Positions 35,664 to 47,393 of a stretch of DNA of 64,000 nucleotides are shown here, one piece after another. The notes below the pieces were generated by a model, which saw only the letters and a program-made list of their open reading frames with translations, ran no database searches and was not told the origin of the DNA. The first letter of the stretch is position 1, and every line of letters starts with the position of its first letter. The translations under genes and the position numbers were made by a program. The stretch is from Erigeron canadensis (lineage: Eukaryota > Streptophyta > Magnoliopsida > Asterales > Asteraceae): the NCBI RefSeq assembly GCF_010389155.1, contig NC_057767.1:9097765-9161764 (forward strand), given 5' to 3'.

Positions 35664-36798
35664 AAAGGGTTAATTACTGTTTTAATTACCGTTTATAATT
35701 AAACTTTAACGAATAAATTAAAAAACAGAACTTTGGTCATTTGGTAATCGTATTAAGGCCTCATTTAAAAAACTTGATTTAGATCTATGAGAGGCTAGAT
35801 CCATCCTTGTATAAATTCATAGTTAGAACAAAAAGGTCGTGATTACACATAAATAAGTGAGTAAAAAACCCAAACTCAAAATCGAACCCGAGATAAACCC
35901 GAAACCAAACCTAGTCAAACCCGGATTTGACCAAAACCGGTCTGTGTTTTGGAAAACCCGGTTTGAATCTCGGGTCTTCAGACAGGATTGGGTTCAGTTT
36001 TGACAAAAACCTTAGAAAAAGCCAGCCAACCCCCATCTATTTTGGAAAAAAAAAACCGGGTCCAAACTGATTCAGGTTGGATCAAACCCGGTTCTGGTCT
36101 TTGTGACCAAAAACTGGTTTGGGTTTCGAGTTTATGTTTGATTGGGTCAAACGCGGTTTTTGCCCACACTATGTAGACATAGATAAAAGATTTGTAAATT
36201 TGATTTTAAAACGAAACATCTCAAAACAAGAGACACGAGGCCCCTCTTCTCAGAAATTATAAATTGCAAATGCATTAATAATCCAACAACTGGAACAATA
36301 TATTCGAATAAAAAAAAATAGATATACAGATTATCATCCGATAGAAAATTAGCCCATGAAGCTCTTACTATTGTAATGCAATGTGTAGCCCATCATACTC
36401 TAGCCCATCAAGCTCAGTCGTACCCATTAACTTTTGATTATTCAAGCCATTCCACTTCGTTTTGCAATTTAGCCATATACCGAAAATGTTTTGAACAAGC
36501 CAATAAAAAGTCTTTTAAGATCGGTTTACTACATTATAAAATAGTAGTGTTACAAACTTGGACAATCTTCTTGATATTAAATTGCCAATATGTCCCGTTA
36601 ATACTATAACGTTTTCTTTTGTGTTAAATAGTTAGTACAATAAAGTATTGTCCCACATGTGTATATTTGGAGTTTGTGTATATATGTAAAAATATGTGGG
36701 TGGATTTGGTATCAAAAGTGATTTAGGTGGCCAAAAACTTAAAGGGTCTTTATAAAATCCTCAAACAAGCCATGAATTATCATCATAAATCTTGAATT
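35664..36798. other. Intergenic and dirigent promoter
   Basis: Degenerate CCCGGTTT/AAACCCGG short repeats occupy about 35870-36160, of a kind common in plant intergenic DNA. The rest, up to the dirigent start codon, is AT-rich and should hold its promoter. Confidence 0.45.
36679..36685 (+). promoter_or_regulatory. Possible TATA box of dirigent gene
   Basis: TATATAT lies about 115 bp upstream of the start codon at 36799, a plausible distance for a 5' UTR of about 85 bp. Assigned by sequence and spacing only. Confidence 0.35.
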
Positions 36799-37341
36799 AT
36801 GCTTTCTAACAACTTAATATTTTGTGTTTCTGTAATCCTAGCAATATCTGTAGTTATACTTCTAGCTACCATTTCACCATTACCTCATAGAAAATCCTCT
36901 TCAAGACTAGCTTTATCTTTATACATTCAAAAACCACAAACCACAACTGTGCCAAATACACACAATGTGGCACCACAAGATGCCGGCGCGTTAATTTTTC
37001 ATCGTGTTTTAACTGAAGGGCCCAAGAATACTTCACGCGTCATTGGCAAAGCTCAAGGCTTCATTATCCCGGTTGAACAATTTGCACGCTCGGGGTTCAA
37101 CATTATTTATCTTACTTTTGATACACATGAATACGCGGGTAGTGTTAGTATTCAAGCCAAAAACTTAGGAAATGAGCGGAAAGATGAACTAACTGTTGTT
37201 GGGGGTACGGGCTCTTTTGCTTTCGTACGTGGAAGAGCTGTTTTGACACAAAATGATGATCACGATACTGATCTTGTTGTACCACATCATATTAAACTGC
37301 ATTTGAAGTATCCTAATCGGTCTAAAATGATACAAGGATGA
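36799..37341 (+). CDS. Dirigent family protein
   Basis: Dirigent proteins are secreted beta-barrel proteins that steer coupling of phenoxy radicals in lignan and lignin-like synthesis. This intronless ORF of 180 residues is the usual length and layout. Residues about 6-26 form a hydrophobic segment (signal peptide or anchor). The dirigent domain runs from about 60 (ALIFHRVLTEGPKN) through RVIGKAQGFIIPVEQF, IIYLTFDTHEYAGSVSIQ, and the conserved ELTVVGGTGSFAFVRGRAV near 130-150. The first beta strand has FHRVLTEGP, as in the DIR22/DIR-b,d group rather than the stereoselective pinoresinol-forming DIR-a group; this subgroup call is from memory. The start codon is the first ATG after in-frame stops. 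No defects. Confidence 0.9.
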   Translation: MLSNNLIFCVSVILAISVVILLATISPLPHRKSSSRLALSLYIQKPQTTTVPNTHNVAPQDAGALIFHRVLTEGPKNTSRVIGKAQGFIIPVEQFARSGFNIIYLTFDTHEYAGSVSIQAKNLGNERKDELTVVGGTGSFAFVRGRAVLTQNDDHDTDLVVPHHIKLHLKYPNRSKMIQG

Positions 37342-38036
37342 GTTACAAACTATTTCTTGATGTTTTTTTCTTTGTTCTAATAATTAAGGTTGAGAACTCT
37401 TATTTAATTTCTCCCAATATGATTAATATATTCATGTAATTTGTTTAGTAGAGAGATTTTAAGATGCATAATAAACATGCTTATTATTGTAACACAAACT
37501 AACCCACTTTGTATACGTTTATGGTTATATTGTAACTGGGCTTATTTGGGGAGGTTTGATAAATAATTGGCAACTCACTCTAAGTATAATAAGAATTAAA
37601 GATGCTTTGTTGTAGCCATCTAACTGAGAATGTTTATTTATTTTTTTTTTTGAACGACAAATTATCATATTATACGGGTGGGAAACCTCAAGGTACAAGT
37701 ACCTTACTAATGGGCCACCGACCCAATGCATATGAGCTTAAATATTGGACACTACTACAACTTTAGTTAGAAAACAATGTACAATAATTTTTAAGAATTT
37801 TTCCGTTGAACTTTGGAGTTCAAATGGTCTTTAAATATTTGTATTGTATTTAATAATTGAGGTGGGTGGGAGAAACTTATTTTTAATTGTCACAGCATCT
37901 TAATTAGTTAGAATTTTAAACTAAACTTTGAAAATTAAGGCTTGTAGATTAACTTTTGCTTGTATATATTAGTAATAGTATCTGAACAATGCGTTGAGAC
38001 TCGAGACAGATGATTTGTATATTTTCGTAAACTTTG
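37342..38036. other. Intergenic, dirigent 3' side to ankyrin gene
   Basis: Holds the dirigent 3' UTR, a degenerate family-B retroposon fragment at 37640-37730 (T-run, GAACGACAAATTATC, ACCTTACTAATGGGCCACC) and AT-rich sequence. No gene. Confidence 0.5.
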
Positions 38037-41000
38037 ATGATATCTGATGATTTTAATGATGGCTGTCGCGTTGGTGTAAGAGAGTCAGAAAAACGACCGT
38101 CCTCTATGGACAACGAGGCCAGGTCTAGTCTACAAGCAGGACAAAGTCTATGTTTTTCAAGGGTAGTCCCATTAAATGCTACTCTAGTTCAAACACTAAA
38201 AGATATATATCAAAAATGTTTGCTGACAAAAAGCTTTGGTGAAGAGACACCACTTATGACTGCATCAAGTCTGGGGTATGCAGATATAGTTTGGGGTTTC
38301 ATACAATGTGCAAAACAAACCAATACAAATCTTCAAACCAGAAAAAGTTTAGATTGTGCAAGCGAGTTCTTGGGCTACAGAGATTCTTTTGGCAGAACTG
38401 CCTTGCACGTCGCAGCTGGCTGTGATCATTATGGGGTTGTAGTTGAGCTGTTGAAGGGTGGTGTATCCATGCAGCAGTTAGTTTCTTGTAGGGATAACAA
38501 GGGCAAGACTTCACTGTCCCTATTAAGGCACCCTAAATATGATTCATACATTTTTGATGCAATGGAGGCTGCTGCAGGAAAAGGAAATCGAGAGGTGGAT
38601 CGTCCACTGACATCAACGTCGATATTGATTGATGTCGATAAACATCAAGGTAATCTTTATAGTCCAGATGTTTTATTTAATGTCCTATAATCCTTTGTTT
38701 TAATTCTTTTGCTTAAAAACCAACCAAAAATGATAATTTGTACAACTAGAAAGGGATATGAACACTCTTTGAAGGCTACCATAAAGAAACAATAACTTTG
38801 AGAAACCAAATGCTAAAGAAAAAAAGATTCTTGCTGAAAATGGCTGAACCTGCAAAGATGAAACAGCATATGATGTGTATGCAATGTTTTAAAACTCGGG
38901 TCAACCCGGCCGGTTGAACCACCAGTTCGCCTTTGACCCGTTCAAGGAAACTGGCCGGAATCCTGGTTGAAACTAGTTGGCCTGGTGACCAAAACAGAGT
39001 TGACCCGGGTTTATATAGTTTTTCTAAAAAGTGAAAATAAACAAATACTAGTAGCTACGTTTTAACAGGTATTTATATTTATATTAAAGAAGTATTGTTT
39101 GTTGTTTAATTATTACTTTTTTATGTCATTTTTAGGTTAAATTTGTATTCTTGTTGGTTATGAGTATCTGACAATATTTTTGATTGGATTCTAAGTATTT
39201 TTTTATGCTAACTAGCCAACCCGGTTTACAGATGTCCAAGCATTTTCATAGTTTAACATTGTGCTGTTATAGTTTTTGACCTGTTGGTTTGACATGTATG
39301 CTTTTGTGCTTTATTGAACCAGTCATCTACACGGAGTGTGCAATGACTTCAAGCTCGTACCCTAAGTCACATGAAAATAAAATGACATTGTCATTGAACA
39401 AGTTGGATAAAGGTATGCTTGAATTGACTCCAAAAAGAAATACTATTCTCCACCTTTTAGCTAGGTTTGGAGACGTAACGAATGCAAAAAGAACTCTCCA
39501 AATTTGCCCGACTCTGGTTTACCATCAGAATTCTGAAGGAGAGACACCGCTTTATATAGCTGCAAGGGAAGGGCACATAGATATTCTTGAAACTTTGATT
39601 AATTATGTGAAGCATGATGAAATGCAAGAACTCGCAACAAGAAGCATAGATAAACACACTGCGCTACATGTCGCTATTGAGAACCATCATGCTGCAGTAG
39701 TATTTTGGTTGGTGAAAGAACTGCCCCAACTTGCAAATCACATCAACAGTTCCCATGAAAGCGCAATTTACCTTGCCGTGGAACGAAACTATTATGATAT
39801 TTTTAGACTACTACTAGATAAATGCAGAGTAAACACTTTTGATGGACCGAATGGGGAAACAGCATTACATGCTGCAGCAATCATCGAAAATGAACCAAGT
39901 AATTTAGATAACTGGTTTTGTTTATTTATTTTTATGTTTTGATTTTGACTTGTGAAGTATACTTAATTTGTCATAAGTAAGACTCATTATGATATATCTA
40001 CTTCCCTTTAAGTTAACAGTTTATTGCGTATTGGTGTGTCAGGATATACTAAAGACTTGCTACAAGAAAATATCGATTTACCAAGGATCCACGACAAGCA
40101 TGGTTGGACACCATTGCATTATGCTGTTTATCATAATAAATCACATACAACAAAAGAGCTTCTCTTGGCAGACCCCGATACTGGGTATCAAATGACAACG
40201 GGAGATGACACAAATACTTCAGCAATTCACATTGCAGCTAGTAGAGGCCATTGTCATCTTATGGAAGAACTTATGTCCAAATGTCCTGGATCCTCAGAGC
40301 TAACTGATTCCAAAGGAAGGAATATTCTTCATGTTGCTATTGAAAATAAGAAAGTAAACGCGGTTATATGGATCTTAACATGTGAATCATTAGCCACAAG
40401 TTTAAGTAATCAGAGAGATATCAATGGGAACACTCCTGTTCATTTATATATGGCTTCTGACCTTGAGATTCTTCAGATGGAGGAACTGGTAGTCAATGAT
40501 AGAGTCAACATTCATATCCGGAACAATGACAACCTGACGCCTCTAAACATGACACATTCAGTCGAAAAAAGTGAGAAACTGATCGAGGTACATTCTTTTC
40601 TTATTATCTCGGTTAAGCCTCAAAAGAGGTTAATTTATTATGCGAAAATCACTCCTTTTAGTTGGTCACAGTTATCTATGTCTTCCTCCATAACCTTTTC
40701 TTGTTGTCCACCTAGGTAGTTTATCCTCTGTTCCAATTTATATGTTCTTGTTTGGATTTTGGAGTCTTTTTGTGTCAACTTTGACCGTAAATATGTATGT
40801 TTGTATCATATAATACTCGATAAAAATTATATCACTGAAAATACATTTAAAGCTCAATTCATTCATATATTTTACATCGAGTATTATATAACACAAACAA
40901 AAATAATTACCGTCAAAGTTGATAAAGAAAGACTCCAAAAGTCAAACTATGACATTTAGTTTCTAAAGTTTATCTAGGTAGTTCTTATTTTAGTTTAAGC

Positions 41001-41710
41001 TTTCAAAAACCAAATATTTCTTTTTCTAACTTAGAGAAGAATGTATTTATAAGCAGGCCTTCACAGCAAGTGTAATGAAACATACAACCGAAGACCCACA
41101 ACCAAGAGAACTACCCCGCGTTTCAAAACAGAATCATGTCCACAATGAAAAAGAATCAAAAAAACAACTGTTCTATAGGTTAGCAGACAGTGTTGTTTTA
41201 CTGGTGACTCTCATAGCAACAGCAACTTTTGCAGCCGCTTTTACAGTACCGGGTGGTTTTGATGGTAACGAAGGATCCGAGCAAGGCATGCCTATTTTAC
41301 TAAAGAAAGCAGCATACAAAGCATTTGTTGTTTCAAATGCTTTAGCCTTTTCTTGTTCTTGCTGTGTTTTATTTGGATATATCAGGTTACAAGTCTATGC
41401 TATCACTTTTGATGAAGCCGACGAGGATGAAAAGAAAGGATTTAATTACATGCTTTGGTTTTACTATTTGCTTGCTCTAATTGCTATGATATCAATGGCA
41501 GTTGCATTCATCACGGGCAGTTATGTTATTCTTTCACCGTCCCTTAGTTTTGCCATCTCAGTATGCACCACGTGTCTGTTAATTATGCTTTCTATGTCAG
41601 CTATCTCCCGCAAAAATCTACGCTTTGCTGCTGCAGTTATTAAAAAGATTCGTTCAATTTTCAATAGGCAAAGTATATTGTCTTGGAGGGTGTTTACCTG
41701 CCACCGCTGA
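38037..41710 (+). CDS. Ankyrin-repeat PGG-domain membrane protein (ACD6-like)
   Basis: This family, which includes ACD6, couples ankyrin repeats to a PGG membrane domain and is known for roles in salicylate-dependent defence and stress. Exons: 38037-38649, 39323-39898, 40043-40587, 41057-41710 (2388 nt, 795 residues plus stop; GT-AG, phases agree). Exon 1 holds the first repeats (TPLMTASSLGYADIVWGFI, GRTALHVAAGCDHYGVVVEL); exons 2 and 3 add repeats such as NTILHLLARFGDV, GETPLYIAAREGHIDILETL, KHTALHVAIENHHAAVVFWL, GWTPLHYAVYH, TSAIHIAASRGHCHLMEEL and GRNILHVAIENKK. Exon 4 holds the PGG domain (LIATATFAAAFTVPGGF) and about four membrane helices. An in-frame ATG at 38106 (MDNEARSS) is an alternative start. 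Intron 1 contains degenerate GGGTCAACCCGG repeats; intron 3 contains a palindromic MITE. Exon 1 was chosen by open frame and splice phase; an extra upstream exon cannot be excluded. Confidence 0.86.
40735..40962. mobile_element. Palindromic MITE in intron 3 of the ACD6-like gene
   Basis: The two strands read nearly the same protein-like text (MESF, then YIILD or HIILD, IEYY, TVKVD), because the segment is an inverted repeat: left arm GATTTTGGAGTCTTTTTGTG and CAACTTTGACCGTAA, right arm ACCGTCAAAGTTGATAAAGA and GACTCCAAAAGTCAAA. Ends CCTCTGTTCC resemble decayed Stowaway TIRs. Non-coding. Confidence 0.75.
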
Positions 41711-42958
41711 ATGGGATACTGTCAAACATTCAACAATGAATATTCAAGAAACCCGCGGCCTTTAACACCTACATATGGTCGATTCATCCTCTTCAAAGGT
41801 TCTTGCCTAGTTTGTATTTGTCATTCTTAGTGGCTTATTAGGAGAAGTTGTATGATGTACTGCCCATGGATACGCTGTCCTTTAAAGGCTATAAGAAGCA
41901 AATGTAATAGTGCAACTTTTGAAAATTGAATATGAAAAACCGCAGGAGAGTCGTTCACTTGCTCATTTTCATCATTTGTGTGAGGCTAGTTTTGATTAGC
42001 ATAACATACTCACCAATCTTTTACCATGTATGAACTGTTTTTATCTTCTCTTCTCCTTTCATTGCTTAGCTACTTGTTTTCTCTTGGTTGCAACTTGCAA
42101 GGAGCATATTACTCGTACCTTTGTCCGGCACCTAAGAACAATTGGGGGAAGGTGAAGGAAGTCGTATAACCTTTTACAGTATCAATTAGGCCCTGTGAAT
42201 CCGTAATCATAAGCAAACTTTCTGGTCTGTTAAATAAATTTGTTGAAAAAAAAAGTACAAAAAATAAGTTTTTAATGCGTACAAACTGCAAAATCTCCTT
42301 ACCAAATAATACTAGTATTTTGACATGATAGTATTTCGGATTACATTTAACATACGATTCTTTATTGTAGACCTTTAGAAATTGGAATTGCTGGTTTAAC
42401 CCGACCCTACGCATTCTAATTTTGTCATGTAGCAGATACTAGCTACAAGTCTTCAACACATTCCATATTGACATCTTATGCCATTGGGTGAAAATTTTGA
42501 ATTTCATAGTGCTTCTTTTAAATCCAACCCGGTGGTCTTTTCGCGTAGCAGTCTAAAAGGTGGGTTTACTTTTGTTGCCTAACCCAATTTTCAGGCTAAA
42601 ATATGATGATTTTGACCATATAAGTATATAACATTTATGGAGAACAAATTACAGCATAAGAAGAGAGTAATCTCAATGAACTAATAGAGGCAAGTTTATA
42701 GTGACATTTAAAACCTTTTTCTAAATGTTAGAGATGCCTCTAGTTACGTTTTACCTATAACGGGACAAAATGGTAAAACAGATAACAACAAACAAAGGTC
42801 TAATTTAATATCGCAAAAATTACAAATGACAGTACATTCCTCTACATTTTACACTGCAATATAATGACACCCTAGTAGCTCAGTACAAAATTTATGTTTT
42901 TCATGTATGCTAACGTTATAGTAAACGATAAAATCATATTTAACAGCCTTTAGCACCA
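41711..42958. other. Convergent 3' intergenic region, ACD6-like / LYK-like
   Basis: The two genes face each other, so this holds both 3' UTRs. Short degenerate GACCCG-type repeat text occurs at about 42380-42600. No gene recognised. Confidence 0.5.
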
Positions 42959-44800
42959 TCACAGGCGATGATCTTTCAAAGGATCTATAATGGTTTTTAA
43001 GTCAACCAGAATTCTAACCATAGAAGAAACTACCTCATCCATGCTCGGTCTGCTTACCGGGTCTTCTTTCACACAGTTCAGACTTAGTTTCACCATCTGA
43101 ACTGCATACTCAATGCTTCTAGTTTCTTCGTTTTTTAAATCAACCATCTTCCTTATCTCATTTTCCGCATCTTCCCCTTTCATTATCGTAGCTATTGCTG
43201 TTGTAAGCAGAACTTCATGACTTCCCTGCCTAACCACTGCATATTTTCCAGTTATCAGTTCCAGCATCACCACTCCAAACGAATAAACATCTACTTTCAT
43301 AGTAATGTTCCCGTTTCCCACATACTCTGGAGCCATATACCCTCTAGTGCCCACAATCATCGTCGAGAGATCAAAGACTCTATCCTCTCTATCATTACCC
43401 ATTGTACTCGAGAGACTAAAATTTGAAATCTTTGCTCTCAGGTTTGCATCAAGAAGTATGTTGCTACTTTTGATATTCCCATGGACATACCCGGGCTTAG
43501 TAAAATTATGAAGATATTGTAGCCCATAAGCAACATCAACCGCAATCTGAACCCGCCTACATAAACTATGACTTCCTTCTGATCTTTCCCTTCTAAGCCA
43601 TCCTTTAAGAGAGCCCATTGTCATATATTCAAAAACTAAGTACCACGAATCCTTATGTGTGCAAAAACCATAGAGTTTCAACAAATTGATATGGTTAATC
43701 TTGCTAAGCATATTCACTTGCTTGTGTACATCAAATTCTATCTTTTTAACAGCTACAGTCTTGTTCCCAAATGTTCCCCGGTACACAGAACCCTTTATCT
43801 TATGCTTATTAGCAAAGTTTGCTGTGCTTTTTTTTAGCTCCTTGAAGCTAAAAACTTTGATGACTCGTTCAAAACTTGCGATTTCCACTAGAAGATCCTC
43901 TGGCAACATTTCCTTCTCTGTTACCTCTGTAGCTTGTTTATTCTGTTTTATCTTCGCGTAAACTAATCCTAGTACAGTTATCACTAATGTTAATACTAAA
44001 AGAGAACACACTGCTGCAATTCCGAATATTAATAGTTTCTTTGACGTTGATCTCTTTACAAGAGACACCGGGATTGTTGGTCTAGCACGTTGGATTATTC
44101 TATCAGAAATCGAAGGTTCTGTTGGTAAAGGAATTACTAAGGTAGTAAAAGGGTAAAAAGGGCTAGTTCTGGCCATTCCATTTGCATTTAGGACACTTTT
44201 TGAGGCTACATTAAATCTACTAGCAATATTATCAATGCTATCTCCAAAACTAACCGGGTATGTTAGTAAATACTTTGTACTATTACTAATTTGATCATTT
44301 GTAGGACAAGCACAACGGAGGGGAACTCTGAGCTCAAACCCGTATTCTAACTTAAATTCGTTGTAGTGATTTGCATGTTTTATGGAGCCACATGTTGAAA
44401 GACCTTGAAAAGTGAGATTTGCTACAACAAAATATGTTTCCGCTTGTGGTTTAATACGGTACCTTGTGATAGCTTGGTAGTATTGATTGAAGCAAGAACA
44501 GTTTACAGGAATAATGACCTCTTTATCATGCGGAAAAACAGTAGTTTTTGAGACGTTGTTGATACGGGCTAGCTCAGATGGGTTCGACGACATAAGAGTG
44601 GCGATGGATGAAACAGAATCGTACGGCTTTCGTGGTGTAAAAACAAGAAAGGATGTGCATGAAGGGTGTTTGCCATTGCAAGTGTATAGAGAGTCATTTG
44701 TGCAGTTGAATATATCATTTCCTAAGTATTGTTGCTGGCATATGATGCATGAAGTGTGAAGGCAAATGAACATAGTGAAATTGAATATAACCCACTTCAT
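42959..44800 (-). CDS. LysM receptor-like pseudokinase (LYK4/LYK5 type)
   Basis: LYK4/LYK5-type receptors bind chitin oligomers at the plasma membrane and work with the active kinase CERK1 in fungal recognition. This intronless ORF has 613 residues, the family length. Visible: signal peptide (about 1-21), LysM ectodomain with the paired cysteine motifs CSC (101-103) and CAC (163-165), a LysM-like YPVSFGDSIDNIASRF block, transmembrane segment about 255-281, then a kinase-like domain from about 317. The kinase core is inactive: the glycine loop reads IKGSVYRG, the catalytic loop reads HGNIKSSN (440-447) instead of HRDxxxxN, and DFG is replaced by NFS (460-462). Lysine 352/353 (VAVKKIE) and APEY are kept. 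Loss of these residues is typical of LYK4/LYK5, so this is a natural pseudokinase, not a broken gene. The start ATG precedes the signal peptide. Confidence 0.94.
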   Translation of the reverse strand: MKWVIFNFTMFICLHTSCIICQQQYLGNDIFNCTNDSLYTCNGKHPSCTSFLVFTPRKPYDSVSSIATLMSSNPSELARINNVSKTTVFPHDKEVIIPVNCSCFNQYYQAITRYRIKPQAETYFVVANLTFQGLSTCGSIKHANHYNEFKLEYGFELRVPLRCACPTNDQISNSTKYLLTYPVSFGDSIDNIASRFNVASKSVLNANGMARTSPFYPFTTLVIPLPTEPSISDRIIQRARPTIPVSLVKRSTSKKLLIFGIAAVCSLLVLTLVITVLGLVYAKIKQNKQATEVTEKEMLPEDLLVEIASFERVIKVFSFKELKKSTANFANKHKIKGSVYRGTFGNKTVAVKKIEFDVHKQVNMLSKINHINLLKLYGFCTHKDSWYLVFEYMTMGSLKGWLRRERSEGSHSLCRRVQIAVDVAYGLQYLHNFTKPGYVHGNIKSSNILLDANLRAKISNFSLSSTMGNDREDRVFDLSTMIVGTRGYMAPEYVGNGNITMKVDVYSFGVVMLELITGKYAVVRQGSHEVLLTTAIATIMKGEDAENEIRKMVDLKNEETRSIEYAVQMVKLSLNCVKEDPVSRPSMDEVVSSMVRILVDLKTIIDPLKDHRL

Positions 44801-46493
44801 ATTTTCAATATATTTTGGAAATAAGTTTTGGAATGGAAAGATTAAATGGATATGGTTTTGGTCTTAAGACTTAAGAGTATCAAGAGTTTTTAGGATTTAT
44901 AGATATAGAGAAGTTTTGGTACGTGTGATATAATAGTGTAAAGGAAAGTACATGACAAAAAGACCAGACAAATTAGAAAACTACAGGTTATATGATATCA
45001 CAACAAAGGTAAGTATGTATCAAGTCTTAGTGTTTTTCTTTTATATACTAGGTGGTTGCCATTAACGTTTGGAAGGGTGGATGTTGGGGCTTCATCTTAT
45101 ATCTTTAGATTTACCTAGATTTTTTTAAGTCCCGGTATACTTGTGAATGAAAAATTATATAAAAAGTTGTGCTAGATCGAAGGGTTGAGAACCCTATAGT
45201 CGCCTTACTAACTCTACCACTTGTTGTAGTCAAGGTGAATATGATTGGTATAGTTGTATTTTACATTAGCTTTGTTATTTTTTTTGAACGGCGTTCTAAT
45301 ATACTCCTACTCCTAAATTACATGTATGCCTGGAATGAAACCTCGGACTTTTAAAAAATTTTGTTAGAATTGTTTACTCATAATATGTAGAAATTGAAAA
45401 TATGTAATATTAAGTATACTTGATTCATTTATATGTGAACCAATTTGTTATACGAGTGGCAATTTTTCAAATTAGTTTTAGATTGCAAGAGGACTTTAAA
45501 ATGCTTGATTAACTATTGTTTTATAAGAGTTATAGATAGATATATATATATTATTTACATGTGAACATATCAAGTATCAAGTTATAATTTATAAGTTTTC
45601 ATGAATTTTCAATCAAATAGTTTCACATGAACATTTTTCTTACAGTTTACTTATTATGCTTATACCAATTGGTTAAAGGTTAACTTCTAGACTATGCTTA
45701 TCAAAGCACTCTTAGAAATAATTCAAACAAGTCTGTGCATTTTGTCTTTCCTTATTGTACTAATATGATTCTAATTCCCTAGAATCTTGCCTAATATATG
45801 GATTTGGCTTTATCTATCTAGAAATGGTCAAAGCTTCCAAGAATTATATAGATAAATATGAACAACTATTTGTGTTATGTATTTTAAAATTGGGATTTCA
45901 TATACTACAGTATTTGAACGGGTCAAAAATAGATCATATGACATTCTATCTTGGTTATGTTATGCTGGATTGATAGATGCGTGAGAAAATGCATCTATTG
46001 TATTGTAATTATATAGAATATGAGCAATTTGTTACTTTTTTAACATCAGCGTCATTACATATATATAAAAAAATAATTAAAGGGATACATACACAATGCG
46101 TGGTGGTGTGGTGGTGACGATGATTGGTGGTGGTGGCGCAACTTGTGATAGTGGTGACGTCATCAGATTAGCTAGGTAATTGATGTAAAGAAGACACTGT
46201 AAATATTTAAAAAAAATAAAAGATATATGGTTTAAATAGATAACTTTAAAAAAATTAAAAGATATAAGAGATATGTTATTTTTCATATCCCAATTTTTAT
46301 ATAACTTTTTAACTGTAGAAAACATATCAAATCATTTTATTTTTAACGTCTTGCTAGTCATTTAATAAAATTATTTCGTTGGGTCTAGAAAAAGAATGTA
46401 TGACTAAGGTGATGCCGAGTTCATTCGCTAGGTGATGCCGAGTTCATTAGTTTTATTAGAAAAATGTTGTAGTTTGGGCGTGCAAAAGTAATT
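44801..46493. other. LYK-like upstream region and intergenic DNA
   Basis: Promoter side of the LYK-like gene. A degenerate family-B retroposon fragment lies at 45275-45353. At 46080-46180 a GTGGTGGTG-rich stretch beginning ACACAATGCGTGGTGG resembles the hairpin end of the Helitron units at 34131-35255, but no full element could be bounded. Confidence 0.45.
44893..44912 (-). promoter_or_regulatory. Possible TATA box of LYK-like gene
   Basis: On the minus strand CTATATCTATAAATCC lies about 95-110 bp upstream of the start codon at 44800. Spacing and sequence fit a TATA box; no other promoter evidence. Confidence 0.35.
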
Positions 46494-47140
46494 TATTTTT
46501 AAAGAAAAATTTCATATATGACATTGGTAACTAACAAAATATCATATTCACTTAATTAAATTTTGAAATATCATATGTCATCCTAATACTTTAAAATATT
46601 AAATATGCCATTTTTAGGAAAAAATTATCATATTTCCAAATATACATTATTAAATATTATATATGTCCTAATTTATTTTGAAGCATATTATATATATATA
46701 TATATGGCTACCATAGCTAAGAGAAAAAAAATAAGTTTAACATGTGATCTTGACCACTCAAATTAAAATTCAAATTAATCTCAACCTTTTAAATTAAAAG
46801 TCAAACATAAATATTTTAAATATAGTAACTCTTTTATGTATTTATTATACATTCTTTAATCATGGTAACTTTTAAAAAAATTATTGTAATGAATATCAGT
46901 TTGAGAATGGACTTGAATTTAACTACTTCTAATATTAATTGTCAGCTCACGTATTATGAAGTAACACATTTATAAACTAAACAATATTTAAAATATGAAT
47001 TAAACAAATATATAGAAGTTCGGCTTACAGAATTTTTAACAAAAAAATATCATTTAATAGGAGATCACATGTCAAGTAAATAAAATTGTTTGAATCCCAT
47101 TATGATAATTATAATATAGAAGTTTAATTAGGAGTTCATA

Positions 47141-47393
47141 CAACAACAACAACAACATGACCCAATCCCTGCGCGGGGTATGGGGGAGGTAAGTTGTAGA
47201 CAGTCTTACCTCTACACAAAAGTATAGAGACTGCTTCCATAGGGACCTCCGGCCACAAAGGAGTGCAAGACGGAAAAATGAGAAATGTTTAGAAAATTAT
47301 ACCTGTCTGCCAAGAATCTGAAAAGAAGAAATACCTATCTGCTGGGTCTGGCTACTATGCGGGTCGAACGTTTATCACTCATGCGTCCTACCG
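47141..47393 (-). mobile_element. SINE with 19-bp target duplication and (TTG)n tail
   Basis: The 19-bp direct repeat GTTTAATTAGGAGTTCATA lies at 47122-47140 and 47393-47411. On the minus strand the element begins with a tRNA-like region having a B-box-like GTTCGACCC (about 47367-47375), continues through the core shared with the SEC3-intron copies (GCAGTCTCTATAC, GGTAAGACTGTCTACAACTT) and ends in GGATTGGGTCATG(TTG)n. A (TTG)n tail is known in some plant SINE families. The long perfect duplication suggests a fairly recent insertion. One base at the right junction is ambiguous. Confidence 0.85.

Noticed and set aside
35870..36170. Small ORFs on both strands in the CCCGGTTT-rich stretch
   Set aside because: They arise from degenerate short repeats and resemble no protein family.
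40738..40959. Two small ORFs on opposite strands
   Set aside because: They mirror each other because the DNA is a palindromic MITE inside an intron.
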